A stretch of 64,000 bases of DNA from Stenotrophomonas hibiscicola ATCC 19867. GTDB taxonomy: Bacteria > Pseudomonadota > Gammaproteobacteria > Xanthomonadales > Xanthomonadaceae. Positions 44,512-53,483 of the stretch are shown piece by piece; the first letter of the stretch is position 1, and every line of letters begins with the position of its first letter. Below the pieces are notes generated by a model that had not been told where the DNA came from, did not search any database, and saw only the letters and a list, made by a program, of their open reading frames with translations. A program made the position numbers and the translations under genes. Location of the stretch: the NCBI RefSeq assembly GCF_000382065.1, contig NZ_KB907498.1:316714-380713 (forward strand). Reading direction: 5' to 3'.

Positions 44512-45219
44512 ATGAACCTTCCCAACGACCACATCGTCAAGAGCTACGACGAAGAGCAGCAGCGCCTGGTGGCCGAAATCGTGCGCATGGGCGAGATGGC
44601 CGTCGCCCAGCTCGAAGCGTCGATGGACGTGATCGAGAAGCGCGACGAGAACGCCGCCCATCGCATCATCGCCAACGACGAAGCCATTGATGCGCTGGAG
44701 CAGCAGATCAGCCATGACGTGATGCGCCTGGCCCTGCGTGGCCCGATGGCGCGCGACCTGCGCGAAATCCTCGCTGGCCTGCGCATCCCGGCCGACATCG
44801 AACGCATCGGCGACTATGCAGCGAACGTGGCCAAGCGTTCGATCGCGCTGGGCAAGGTGCCGCCGCTGCCGCAGATCCAGGGCCTGCGTGCGCTGGGCCG
44901 CCTGGCGGCGCAGCAGGTCCGTCGTGCCATTGCCGCCTACCGCGACAACGACGCCGACGCCGCACTGGAACTGCGCGAGGACGACGCCCGCCTGGACGCG
45001 CAGTACACCGCGCTGTTCCGCGAGCTGCTGACCTACATGATGGAAGACCCGCGCAACATCACCCCGTGCACGCACCTGCTGTTCATGGCCAAGAACCTGG
45101 AGCGCGTGGGCGACCACGCCACCAACATCGCCGAGAACGTATGGTTCCTGGTGCACGGGGAGCAGCCGCTGCCGCCGCGCGAGAAGCGCGACGAGACCTC
45201 CAGCACCGGCCAGCCCTGA
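44512..45219 (+). CDS. phoU: Phosphate signalling protein PhoU
   Basis: A 235-residue all-helical cytosolic protein made of two PhoU repeats. Both metal/phosphate-contact signatures are seen: DLREILAGLRIPADIERIGDYAANVAKRS and NITPCTHLLFMAKNLERVGDHATNIAENVWFLVHGE. It links PstSCAB activity to the PhoR-PhoB two-component system and prevents expression under phosphate sufficiency. It is last in the pst operon and followed by a strong terminator. PhoB and PhoR are not in the window. Confidence 0.95.
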   Translation: MNLPNDHIVKSYDEEQQRLVAEIVRMGEMAVAQLEASMDVIEKRDENAAHRIIANDEAIDALEQQISHDVMRLALRGPMARDLREILAGLRIPADIERIGDYAANVAKRSIALGKVPPLPQIQGLRALGRLAAQQVRRAIAAYRDNDADAALELREDDARLDAQYTALFRELLTYMMEDPRNITPCTHLLFMAKNLERVGDHATNIAENVWFLVHGEQPLPPREKRDETSSTGQP

Positions 45220-45253
45220 CGCTGCACTGCAACACCGGAGTCGACTCCAAGGT

Positions 45254-45287
45254 GGCCGCTGTCCTGGTGACAGCGGCCTTCTTGTTT
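45254..45287 (+). terminator. Rho-independent terminator of the pst-phoU operon
   Basis: GGCCGCTGTC / CTGGT / GACAGCGGCC is a perfect 10-base stem followed by TTCTTGTTT. It ends transcription before the hvf operon, which therefore needs its own promoter. Confidence 0.85.
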
Positions 45288-45306
45288 CTGGGCGTTCCGG
45301 CGATTC

Positions 45307-45325
45307 ATCCACGCATGGCGTGGAT
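45307..45325. repeat. Perfect palindrome identical to one at 28911
   Basis: ATCCACGC-ATG-GCGTGGAT is the same 19-base sequence as at 28911-28929, so it is a dispersed short repeat rather than a local operator. Confidence 0.75.
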
Positions 45326-45330
45326 CCACC

Positions 45331-45358
45331 GGGAACCGTGTTCCCCTTCTGTAACAAA
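45331..45358 (+). promoter_or_regulatory. Putative control region of the hvf operon
   Basis: A perfect palindrome GGGAAC-CGT-GTTCCC (45331-45345) is followed at 45350-45358 by TGTAACAAA, which resembles the -35 element of extracytoplasmic-function (ECF) sigma factor promoters. A GGTC lies at 45376-45379, 20 bases after TGTAACAAA ends at 45355 (TGTAAC). No sigma-70 promoter is evident. Operons of this type are often under ECF sigma or metal control, but the assignment here is only a suggestion. Confidence 0.35.
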
Positions 45359-45478
45359 CCTCACGAAAATTTGAGGTCTTGGCGAGGATTCGTTGAGTAG
45401 GATCGCTGCACCATCGTTTCCACCGGCATCCCTGCCGGCCACCCGGGCACCCGCCCACACCACCCAGGAGCACGACCG

Positions 45479-45835
45479 ATGAGCAGTTCCAACAAGACCC
45501 TGTCCCTGCTGACTGCTACCGCCCTGGCCGCCGGCCTTGGCATCACCGCCAATGCCTCGGCGCTGAGCATGAGCGACCTGGCCCAGGGCTATCTGGTGGC
45601 TGGCCAGGCTGCCAAGGCCAGCACCGATGCCAAGGGCGCCGACGCCAAGACCTCCGCAGAGGCCGCCAAGCATGCCGAAGGCAAGTGTGGCGCAGATGGC
45701 AAGTCCGCCGAAGGCAAGTGCGGCGCCGACAAGGGCAAGGCTGCCGGTGCGGCAGCAGGCGCCAAGGCTCAGGCCGGCGACAAGAAGGCCGCCGAAGGCA
45801 AGTGTGGCGAAGGCAAGTGCGGTGGCAAGCACTGA
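45479..45835 (+). CDS. hvfA: HvfA-like RiPP precursor peptide with four EGKCG motifs
   Basis: A 118-residue secreted precursor. The N-terminus is a Sec signal ([21 protein letters not shown], cleavage near residue 28). The conserved start of the mature part is [14 protein letters not shown]. An Ala/Lys linker follows. The cysteines occur only in EGKCG motifs at 67-71, 78-82, 106-110 and 111-115 (C70, C81, C109, C114), ending GGKH. This is the form of DUF2282/HvfA and bufferin precursors, whose cysteines are turned by DUF692 enzymes into copper-binding heterocycles. A consensus AGGAG (45467-45471) precedes the ATG. The next gene starts inside its last codons. Modification and metal are inferred. 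Confidence 0.9.
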   Translation: MSSSNKTLSLLTATALAAGLGITANASALSMSDLAQGYLVAGQAAKASTDAKGADAKTSAEAAKHAEGKCGADGKSAEGKCGADKGKAAGAAAGAKAQAGDKKAAEGKCGEGKCGGKH

Positions 45836-46697
45836 GGTCCGCGCCAGCATCGCCAACCTGCGGTCGCCGCTTCGTGCGGCGGCCGTCGGGTTGGGGCTGC
45901 GCCGGGCGCTGTTGCAGGAGCTGCGCGATGCACCGGCTGGCGATTTCGATTTCCTCGAATGCGCGCCGGAGAACTGGATCCATGTCGGCGGCCCCGCCGG
46001 TGACGCACTGGCCGAGCTGGCACAGCGCCATCCGCTGAGCTGCCACGGCCTGTCCCTGTCGCTGGGCGGCACTGCGCCACTGGATACGCAGCTGTTGGAG
46101 CAGGTTGGCCAGTTCCTGGAAAAACACCGCGTGCCGCTGTACAGCGAACACCTGAGCTACTGCAGCGACGACGGCCACCTGTACGACCTGCTGCCGATCC
46201 CCTTCACCGATGAAGCGGTGCGCCATACCGCCGCACGCATCGCCCGCGTGCAGAACGTGCTGGGTCGCCGCATCGCGGTGGAAAACGTGTCCTACTACCT
46301 GGCACCGGAACCGGCGATGGACGAACTGGCCTTCACCAACGCCGTGCTTGCCGAAGCCGACTGCGACCTGCTGCTGGACGTCAACAACGTCTACGTCAAC
46401 GCCTGCAACCATGGTTACGACGCCGACGCGTTCATCGCTGGCCTGCCCGCAGACCGCATCGTCTGCCTGCACGTGGCCGGGCATCTGGACGAGGCACCGG
46501 ACCTGAAGATCGATACCCATGGCAGCGCGGTGATCGACCCGGTCTGGGAGCTGCTGGCACGCACCTATGCGCGCATCGGCGCTCGCCCCACCCTGCTCGA
46601 ACGCGATTTCAATTTCCCGCCCTATGCCGAACTGCGCGGCGAACTGCAGACCATCCGCCGTCTGCAGGCCGTGCACGCGGAGGCGGCATATGGCTGA
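45822..46697 (+). CDS. hvfB: DUF692 multinuclear non-haem iron oxidase (MNIO), HvfB
   Basis: A 291-residue TIM-barrel MNIO enzyme. Likely metal ligands are H75 ([11 protein letters not shown]), E109/H110 (YSEHLSYC), E154/N155 ([10 protein letters not shown]), D186/N188 ([10 protein letters not shown]), H217 (CLHVAGH), D231/H233 ([11 protein letters not shown]) and E260 (LLERDFNFP). All the expected family signatures are there. Members oxidise cysteines of a partner precursor peptide. The GTG at 45822 is the only in-frame start giving a normal N-terminus. It lies within the last 14 bases of hvfA, so translation is coupled and the enzyme is made in proportion to its substrate. Confidence 0.92.
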   Translation: MASTEVRASIANLRSPLRAAAVGLGLRRALLQELRDAPAGDFDFLECAPENWIHVGGPAGDALAELAQRHPLSCHGLSLSLGGTAPLDTQLLEQVGQFLEKHRVPLYSEHLSYCSDDGHLYDLLPIPFTDEAVRHTAARIARVQNVLGRRIAVENVSYYLAPEPAMDELAFTNAVLAEADCDLLLDVNNVYVNACNHGYDADAFIAGLPADRIVCLHVAGHLDEAPDLKIDTHGSAVIDPVWELLARTYARIGARPTLLERDFNFPPYAELRGELQTIRRLQAVHAEAAYG

Positions 46698-47445
46698 TAC
46701 CCCCGCCACGCTGCGTGCGCAGCAGCACGCATTCACCGCCTATCTGCGAGATCCCCAGGGCGTGCCGCCACCGGGCGGGCTGGAGCCACGGCGCGTCGCG
46801 GTCTACCAGCGGCTGCTGTTCAACAACCTGCTCGGCCTGTTGAGCAACGGCTTTCCGGTCTGCGTGCGCCTGCTCGGCGTATCAGCCTGGAGCGGACTGG
46901 TGCGCCACTACTTCGCAACCCATCGCTGCCAGACGCCGCTGTTCACCGAACTGGCCGCCGAATTCGTGCAGTGGCTGCAGGCACAGCCGCAGCTGCCACA
47001 CCCTGCGCTGGCCGAACTGGCCCACTACGAGTGGGTGGAAACCGCGCTGTACCAACTGGACGCCGAACCGCTGCCGGTCGTAGCGGACATCGACCCGCTG
47101 CGGGTGCCGCTGCAGCGCTCACCGCTGGCGTGGCCGCTGCTGTACCAATGGCCGGTGCACCGCCTCGGCGCCGAGGACGCACCTACCCAGTTGCCGGCCG
47201 AGCCGACCGGCCTGCTGGTGCGTCGCGAGGCCGATGGCGAGGTGCGCTTCGCCGTACTCAGCCCGCTGGCGGTGTACCTGCTGTCCAGCATCGGGGAGCA
47301 GCCCGGCCTCGATGGACATGCCTATCTGAAGCAACTGGCCGACGCGCATGGCCTGGCCGAACAAGCGCTGGCCGAACCCGGTGCCGCGCTGCTGCAGCAG
47401 TTCCTGCGGGCCGGCGTGATCGGCCCTTTGACCGCACCTGCCTGA
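46690..47445 (+). CDS. hvfC: DUF2063 partner protein HvfC (precursor recognition)
   Basis: A 251-residue cytosolic protein. The N-terminal DUF2063 domain reads [23 protein letters not shown]...[29 protein letters not shown], and the second domain is a mixed alpha/beta part ([20 protein letters not shown]). DUF2063 proteins act with DUF692 enzymes, probably binding the leader of the precursor as MbnC does for MbnB. It overlaps hvfB by eight bases. No metal-ligand pattern is visible, in line with a binding rather than catalytic role. Confidence 0.9.
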   Translation: MADTPATLRAQQHAFTAYLRDPQGVPPPGGLEPRRVAVYQRLLFNNLLGLLSNGFPVCVRLLGVSAWSGLVRHYFATHRCQTPLFTELAAEFVQWLQAQPQLPHPALAELAHYEWVETALYQLDAEPLPVVADIDPLRVPLQRSPLAWPLLYQWPVHRLGAEDAPTQLPAEPTGLLVRREADGEVRFAVLSPLAVYLLSSIGEQPGLDGHAYLKQLADAHGLAEQALAEPGAALLQQFLRAGVIGPLTAPA

Positions 47446-47476
47446 CACCTCCCTTCCCCGACCCGGAGATGCACCG

Positions 47477-47998
47477 ATGAAGCTTCCGCCCCTGGCCACC
47501 GCGCGTGGCCAGCTGGACCGTCTCGCCCCCTGGTTGGCCCCGCTCGGCCTGCGGCTGCTGCTGGCCTGGGAATACTTCGAATCCGGCCGCGAGAAACTGC
47601 AAGGCCAGAACTGGTTCGCCGATCTGCAGGACGCCTTCCCGTTTCCGTTCAACCAGCTGCCCGCTGCCCTGAACTGGCAACTGGCCACCTGGTTTGAACT
47701 GCTCGGCGCAGCCTGCCTGCTGTTCGGTTTTGGTACCCGTTTTGCCGCTGCCAGCCTGCTGGTGCTGACCGTGGTGGCCACCTACGCCGTGCACTGGCCG
47801 ATGCAATGGAACTCGCTGGGCGACCTCGCGATGGGGTATGCGATCAGCGACCAGGGCTACGGCAACTTCAAGCTGCCGGTGCTGTTCATGGCGATGCTGC
47901 TGCCGCTGGTCTTCACCGGCGCAGGCAGGCTGAGCGTGGATGCGTTGCTGTGGCGGTGGCATCCGTCGGGTACGACGGCACGTCCCGCAGTCCGGTAG
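47477..47998 (+). CDS. hvfD: DoxX-family membrane protein HvfD
   Basis: A 173-residue inner-membrane protein with four helices: [67 protein letters not shown], and [27 protein letters not shown]. The DoxX/SURF4 fold and its position after hvfC match the fourth gene of HvfABCD loci. Its role may be redox coupling or export-linked, and is not established to my knowledge. Its TAG stop codon is the GTAG head of a SMAG element, so the repeat begins within the gene end. Confidence 0.88.
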   Translation: MKLPPLATARGQLDRLAPWLAPLGLRLLLAWEYFESGREKLQGQNWFADLQDAFPFPFNQLPAALNWQLATWFELLGAACLLFGFGTRFAAASLLVLTVVATYAVHWPMQWNSLGDLAMGYAISDQGYGNFKLPVLFMAMLLPLVFTGAGRLSVDALLWRWHPSGTTARPAVR

Positions 47999-48046
47999 AT
48001 CCGACCTTGGTCGGCGCATCGCGTGCCAACCAAGGCTGGCACCTAC
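47995..48046. repeat. SMAG dimer overlapping the hvfD stop codon
   Basis: GTAGATCCGACCTTGGTCGG... (from 47995) is followed by an inverted GTGCCAACCAAGGCTGGCAC...CTAC unit (to 48046). The GTAG supplies the TAG stop of hvfD. It probably forms the 3' end of the hvf transcript. Confidence 0.8.
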
Positions 48047-48108
48047 CGGGTTCTGCCACGGTGGCGGGCATGGGCTGCGTGGCCGGGCGCTCAGGGTCGC
48101 TCTGCTAG

Positions 48109-48768
<660 letters not shown>

Positions 48769-48798
48769 GGCAGCCAACGGCGCAACCGCATCCACGCA

Positions 48799-48859
48799 GT
48801 GCGGACCAACGGTCCGCACCCACCACTCACCGCACGGTAGATCCACGCCACGCCTGGAT
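48799..48859. repeat. Palindrome and half SMAG
   Basis: GTGCGGACC-AAC-GGTCCGCAC (48799-48819, perfect 9+3+9) and a GTAGATCCACGCCACGCCTGGAT-type hairpin (48837-48859). They lie between the convergent rnt and diguanylate cyclase genes. Confidence 0.75.
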
Positions 48860-48863
48860 GAGA

Positions 48864-51800
48864 TCAACCAATACTCGTACGATCGCGGCCATCGCTCTTG
48901 GCGCGGTACAGTGCGCGGTCTGCGCGCTGGTACAGCAGCGCCGGGGTGCGGTCGTCGGCATCCAGCTCCACCAGGCCCGCGCTGAAGGTCACGCGCAGGC
49001 CTTCCACACCGGCCCAGTCCGGGTGGTCATGGAACAGACCGCGCAGGCGTGCGCACAGCTGTGCGGCCTCTTCCAGGCGGGTGTCGTTGAGCAGCAGCGC
49101 GAACTCTTCACCGCCGGTGCGCGCCGGCAGGTCCGAATCGCGGCAGGCCGCAGCGATCAAGCGCGCCACCTGCACCAGCACGGCATCGCCGATGCTGTGG
49201 CTGTGGCGGTCGTTGACGTCCTTGAAGTGGTCGATATCCAGCACCACCAGGCACAGTGGATGACCACTGCGCTGCGAACGGGCGAAGTCGCGGGCAAGGG
49301 TTTCGTCGAAGGCGCGGCGATTGGGCAGGCCGGTCAGTGCATCCTCGCGGGCCTGCCGTTCAAATGCCTCAGCCTGGCGTGCCAGGCGCTCGGCCAGTTC
49401 GGTCTTTTCCTGGTTCAACGCCTGCAGGTGCACGGTCTTGGCCTGCAGGTCGAAAGTTGCTTCGTCCACCCGACGTGCCAGGCGCAGGTTGCTGGCCTTC
49501 AACTGCTGCAGCAGCAAGCGGTACAGCGCCACCAGCCCGGTCAGCAGCACCAGTGCCCCCAGCACCTGCACGCTGCGTCGCTGCCACCAGAACGGCTCCA
49601 CGGTGAAGCTCCACACCGCCTCCTGCTGGCCCCAGCTGCCACCGGGATGTGCCGCCGCCACGTGCAGGGTGTATTCGCCCGGCGGCAGGCCGACGAACTC
49701 CACGCTGCGCTGCGGGCCGCGCTCGACCCAGCCGGCATCAAGCCCATCCAACCGCGTGCGGTAACGGATCCGGTCAGACATCAGGTAGCTCAGGCCGACA
49801 TAGCTGACCGCCAGGCGGCGGCCACCGGGAATGGCGTTGCGATCCGGTCCTTCCCAATGCACCGGCGCGCCATCCACCTGCACGCTCTCGATCGCGGCGG
49901 GCGGCGATGGCCGCTCGCGGAAGCGCTGCAGGCGCTGCGGATCAACCGTGCTCAGGCCACCGGCAGTCACCACCCAGAACGTGCCGTCCTGGCGCAGGAT
50001 CGCCGAAGGCCCCGAGCTGCCGTTGGCCTGCGCATTGGCCATGCCGTCGATCTCGTTGTAGCGCTCCACCATCACCCGGGGTGCTCGGCCATCGGCCACC
50101 GCGTTCAGGGTAGCCATGTCGGTGCGCAGCACGCCTCGGTTGCTGCTGACCCACACGTTGCCAAGACGATCAGGCACCAGCTGGAACACCGCGTCCACCG
50201 GCATACCCTGCTCGAGCCCCACCCGCGCCAGCATCCCGTTCCGCCAGCGGTACAGGCCACGGTCGCTGCTGATCCACATCGCGTCGCCCAGCTGGTGGAA
50301 GCCGAACACGCTGCGGCCACCGCCCATCGGCGCGAGGTCGATCGACTGCACGTGGTCGCCGCGCAGCACGCGGATTCCCTCGATGGTGCCGATCCACAGG
50401 TTGCCCTGATGATCGTGCTCAAGCGCGGTGATCAGGCCGCCGGGCATGCCCGCCATGCTTGATACCTGCACACGGTCGCCGTCGATGCGGACCACGCCCT
50501 TCTGCGTGCCGGCCCAGACCACGCCCTGCGGGTCTACGCTGATCGCGCGGATGTTGCCGCCCGGCATGCCATCGGCAGCGGCGTAGTTGTGCCGCAGCCG
50601 GCCGTCGCGACCAAGACGGTAGACGCCATCGCCGAACGTGCCGACCCACAGGTCACCGTCCGGTCCCTGCGCCAGGCTGAGCACCGAAGGTGCCTTGCCA
50701 CCGCGGTTGTGCAGAGGCATCGCACGGAAGCGGCCGTCGGCCGTCTGCAGATCGAGGCCGCTGGCGCTGCCCACCCAGAGCTGGCGGTCGCGGTCCTCGA
50801 ACACGGTGCGCACATAGTCGCCACTGAGCCCATCGCGCTCGGTGTAACTGCTGAACAGCGTTTCGCGCAGGCGGTACAGCCCGCCGTTGGCGCCCACCCA
50901 GATGCTGCCCTCGGCGTCCTCGCGCAGGCTGACCACGCGTCCGCCCGGCAGGTTCAGGCCTGCCGGCAGCCGCTCCAGGCCATGTGCGGAGATGCGCAGC
51001 AGGCCCTGGTTCTCGGTGCCCAGCCACAGGTCACCATGGCGATCCTGCAGCATCGAGGTCATGTGCAGCTGTCCCGGCAGACGGTGCATCAGCACCAGCT
51101 GGTCATCTTCCACCCGGTACAGGCGCTCGCCGGCGACGATCCACAGCGCACCATCCGGCGCACGGTAGGGCCATGAAAGACCACTGCCGGCCCCCAGTCC
51201 CCAGGCTGCGGGCGCGCGTTTGAGCACGCCGTCGTTGTCGCGCAGCACCAGCCCGTCCAGCGTACCGACCCAGACCCGGTCCTGCGCATCGACCACCAGC
51301 TTGGTGAAACTCATCGCCATCGGAAGGTCCGCCGCCGGCGCCTGGTAGACGATGCCATTGTCCGGTGTCAGATAGCCGATGCCCTTGCCCTCGTACAGCA
51401 GCCACAGCCGGCCCTGGCTGTCCATCTGCATGGACTGTATCAGCACCTGCGGCGTATCGGCCTGGTGCTCCCAGACGCGCCACTGGCCATCGCTGCCACG
51501 GTGGCTGACGTTGCCGCGCGAATCACTGATCCACAAGCCACCCTGGCGGTCGACGAACAGCGCACCGATGCCGTTGTCGCGCAGGCCCGGGCGGGTGCTG
51601 CGGTCGAACACGGTGAAATCCAGGCCGTTGTAGCGCACCAGGCCTTCCCAGGTCGCGAACCACAGGTGGCCTTCGGGGGTCTGCGCGATGTCACGCAGCG
51701 AGTTGTGCGGCAGGCCATTGCGCGAGGTCCATACATCAATGGCATAGTCGCGCAGCGGCGGCGCCCCTTCCTGCGCAGCCACCGGCAGCGCGAGGGCCAG

Positions 51801-51890
51801 CAGCAGGCACAGCAGGCCCTGTCGCAGCCATCGACCGATATCTGATCCGCGGCGCTCCGCCCAGCGCCGTATGTCCCCCTGTGCGGCCAT
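48864..51890 (-). CDS. Membrane diguanylate cyclase with periplasmic two-component-type propeller sensor
   Basis: A 1008-residue receptor. A signal segment (LRQGLLCLLLALALPVAAQ) leads to about 650 residues of repeated propeller motifs (for example LWVGTFGDGVYRL, LWIGTIEGIRVLRGD, VWAGTQKGVVRIDGD). A Y_Y_Y domain follows (RTRLDGLDAGWVERGPQRSVEFVGLPPGEYTLHVAA), then one membrane helix (VLGALVLLTGLVALYRLL), a coiled coil and a GGDEF domain. The active motif is GGEEF at about residue 923, with the I-site RDSD five residues before. It should sense an unknown periplasmic ligand and make c-di-GMP. ATG 51890 is the start giving a proper signal peptide. Confidence 0.9.
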   Translation of the reverse strand: MAAQGDIRRWAERRGSDIGRWLRQGLLCLLLALALPVAAQEGAPPLRDYAIDVWTSRNGLPHNSLRDIAQTPEGHLWFATWEGLVRYNGLDFTVFDRSTRPGLRDNGIGALFVDRQGGLWISDSRGNVSHRGSDGQWRVWEHQADTPQVLIQSMQMDSQGRLWLLYEGKGIGYLTPDNGIVYQAPAADLPMAMSFTKLVVDAQDRVWVGTLDGLVLRDNDGVLKRAPAAWGLGAGSGLSWPYRAPDGALWIVAGERLYRVEDDQLVLMHRLPGQLHMTSMLQDRHGDLWLGTENQGLLRISAHGLERLPAGLNLPGGRVVSLREDAEGSIWVGANGGLYRLRETLFSSYTERDGLSGDYVRTVFEDRDRQLWVGSASGLDLQTADGRFRAMPLHNRGGKAPSVLSLAQGPDGDLWVGTFGDGVYRLGRDGRLRHNYAAADGMPGGNIRAISVDPQGVVWAGTQKGVVRIDGDRVQVSSMAGMPGGLITALEHDHQGNLWIGTIEGIRVLRGDHVQSIDLAPMGGGRSVFGFHQLGDAMWISSDRGLYRWRNGMLARVGLEQGMPVDAVFQLVPDRLGNVWVSSNRGVLRTDMATLNAVADGRAPRVMVERYNEIDGMANAQANGSSGPSAILRQDGTFWVVTAGGLSTVDPQRLQRFRERPSPPAAIESVQVDGAPVHWEGPDRNAIPGGRRLAVSYVGLSYLMSDRIRYRTRLDGLDAGWVERGPQRSVEFVGLPPGEYTLHVAAAHPGGSWGQQEAVWSFTVEPFWWQRRSVQVLGALVLLTGLVALYRLLLQQLKASNLRLARRVDEATFDLQAKTVHLQALNQEKTELAERLARQAEAFERQAREDALTGLPNRRAFDETLARDFARSQRSGHPLCLVVLDIDHFKDVNDRHSHSIGDAVLVQVARLIAAACRDSDLPARTGGEEFALLLNDTRLEEAAQLCARLRGLFHDHPDWAGVEGLRVTFSAGLVELDADDRTPALLYQRADRALYRAKSDGRDRTSIG

Positions 51891-52067
51891 CAGTGCAGCG
51901 GCGGCGGCCAGGCAGGGCTGCCGTGCCTGGCAGCGTGCGGGAACGGCCGGGCAGCGCGGAGCGGCATGCCGGCGGGAACGGGCTGGCTCATCGGGGGGGA
52001 ACTGGGAAGTTGGGCAGATGATAGGCCAAAGCCGGCCCACCGCGTCACCATCGCCAGCTGCGAAGGC

Positions 52068-53477
52068 TCAGCCGGCGCGCCCCAGCGGCGTCACCTGGGC
52101 GCTGGCCGGCCACTGCACCACCGCCTCCAGCCCGCCTTCGGCACGGTTGCGCAGCCACAGCCGCGCCCCATCCTTCTCGGCCAGGGCGCGGGCGATGGTC
52201 AAGCCCAGCCCGGCCCCGCCGGTCTGGCGCGAACGCGAGGTTTCCACCCGCACGAAGGGATCAAACACCGCCTCCAGCTGCTCCTCGGCCAGGCCCGGGC
52301 CATCATCGGCCACCACCACGGTGATCGCACCCCCACTGCGCTCGACCCGTACCCGCGCCCGTTGCGCATACATCACCGCATTGTCCACCAGGTTGGAGAA
52401 CAGGCGGTGCATGGCCAGCGGGCGCAGCATCAGCACCGCCCCGCTGCCGCCTTCGAAGACCACATCGGCGCCGCCTTCGGCGGTGTCCTCGACAATGCTC
52501 TCCAGCAGCGAATCCAGGTCCAGTGCTGCACGCTGCTCGGCACTCTCGGCACTGCGGGCCAGCTCCAGGCCCTCGCGCACCAGTGCCTGCATCGCGGCCA
52601 GATCGCCAATCAGGCGCTCACGCAGGGCCTCGTCGCTGACATTCTCCAGCCGCAGCCGCAGCCGCGTCAGCGGCGTCTGCAGATCGTGGGTGATCGCTGC
52701 CAGCATCTGCGTGCGCTCGGCCAGGTGCCGCTGCAGCCGGTGCTGCATGGCGTTGAAGGCTTCGGCGGCGCGCTGCACTTCGCGCGGCCCGCGAAGCGGC
52801 AAGGGATCGCGCTGCAGGTCGTCGCCCAGGTCTTCGGCGGCAGCGGCCAACTCCTGCAGCGGCGCGCTTGCAATGCGCGCGACGATATAGGCCAGCACCG
52901 CGATCGCCAACACCAGCAGGGTCAGGAACCACGGGTCAACGGCGAGGATGCCGTTGTGCGCTACCGCCGGCGAATCCAGCGCCAGCTTCAGCAGCGTGCC
53001 ATCGGTGAGCGTTACGTCCACCGCGCGGCACTTGGGCGGAATGAACGCCGGATCACGCTCGCGCGGGTGCTTGCGATGCCCGGGCGGCGGCGGCGGCAGC
53101 AGTTCCTGCAGCTTGGGGATGCAGGAGCGGAATGAAGCGAAGTGCACGTGCGCGCGTGCGACCGGGCCTGGCCGGTCATCCAGCACTTCCATCAGAGCTG
53201 TATCGGCCCGCCCCAGGCGCGCGCCGGGTTGCAGGGCGCGGACGCTGGGCCCACCGATCTCGAGCAGGCGCTCGCGCAGTTCCGGATTGCCGTCCAGCAG
53301 GTTGACGTAACCCTGCAGGCGGTCGGCGATGCGGTTCAGGTTCTGCCGCTCGAACTCCTGCTGCCGCTTGGAGGTGGCGAGCATGGTCGCGCCGATCGCG
53401 GCCACGCTCATGCCCAGCAGCAGGATCACGAACAACCGCCCGACCATCGAGGACAGGAAATGGCGCAGGCGTTTCAT
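52068..53477 (-). CDS. macS: Sensor histidine kinase, likely MacS
   Basis: A 469-residue EnvZ-type kinase. It has TM1 (MVGRLFVILLLGMSVAAIGATML), a periplasmic domain of about 140 residues with a PPPPPGHRKHPRERDP stretch and two cysteines (C119, C150), TM2 (WFLTLLVLAIAVLAYIVARI), HAMP and the H-box AAITHDLQTPLTRLRLRLE (H264). The ATPase boxes are NLVDNAVMYA, ADDGPGL, DPFVR and GGAGLGLTIARA. It lies six bases after the regulator gene and next to macABC, as in the S. maltophilia macRS-macABC locus. The signal is unknown; the His/Pro-rich loop could bind metal or peptide. Confidence 0.88.
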   Translation of the reverse strand: MKRLRHFLSSMVGRLFVILLLGMSVAAIGATMLATSKRQQEFERQNLNRIADRLQGYVNLLDGNPELRERLLEIGGPSVRALQPGARLGRADTALMEVLDDRPGPVARAHVHFASFRSCIPKLQELLPPPPPGHRKHPRERDPAFIPPKCRAVDVTLTDGTLLKLALDSPAVAHNGILAVDPWFLTLLVLAIAVLAYIVARIASAPLQELAAAAEDLGDDLQRDPLPLRGPREVQRAAEAFNAMQHRLQRHLAERTQMLAAITHDLQTPLTRLRLRLENVSDEALRERLIGDLAAMQALVREGLELARSAESAEQRAALDLDSLLESIVEDTAEGGADVVFEGGSGAVLMLRPLAMHRLFSNLVDNAVMYAQRARVRVERSGGAITVVVADDGPGLAEEQLEAVFDPFVRVETSRSRQTGGAGLGLTIARALAEKDGARLWLRNRAEGGLEAVVQWPASAQVTPLGRAG

Positions 53478-53483
53478 CGCGGC

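Noticed and set aside
45627..45821. N-terminal extension of HvfB upstream of 45822
   Set aside because: It is hvfA read in another frame; the extension is Pro/Arg/Ala-rich and not part of the DUF692 fold.
48858..50462. 534-codon open frame opposite the large diguanylate cyclase
   Set aside because: Antisense of conserved GGDEF and propeller sequence; composition is typical of a shadow frame.
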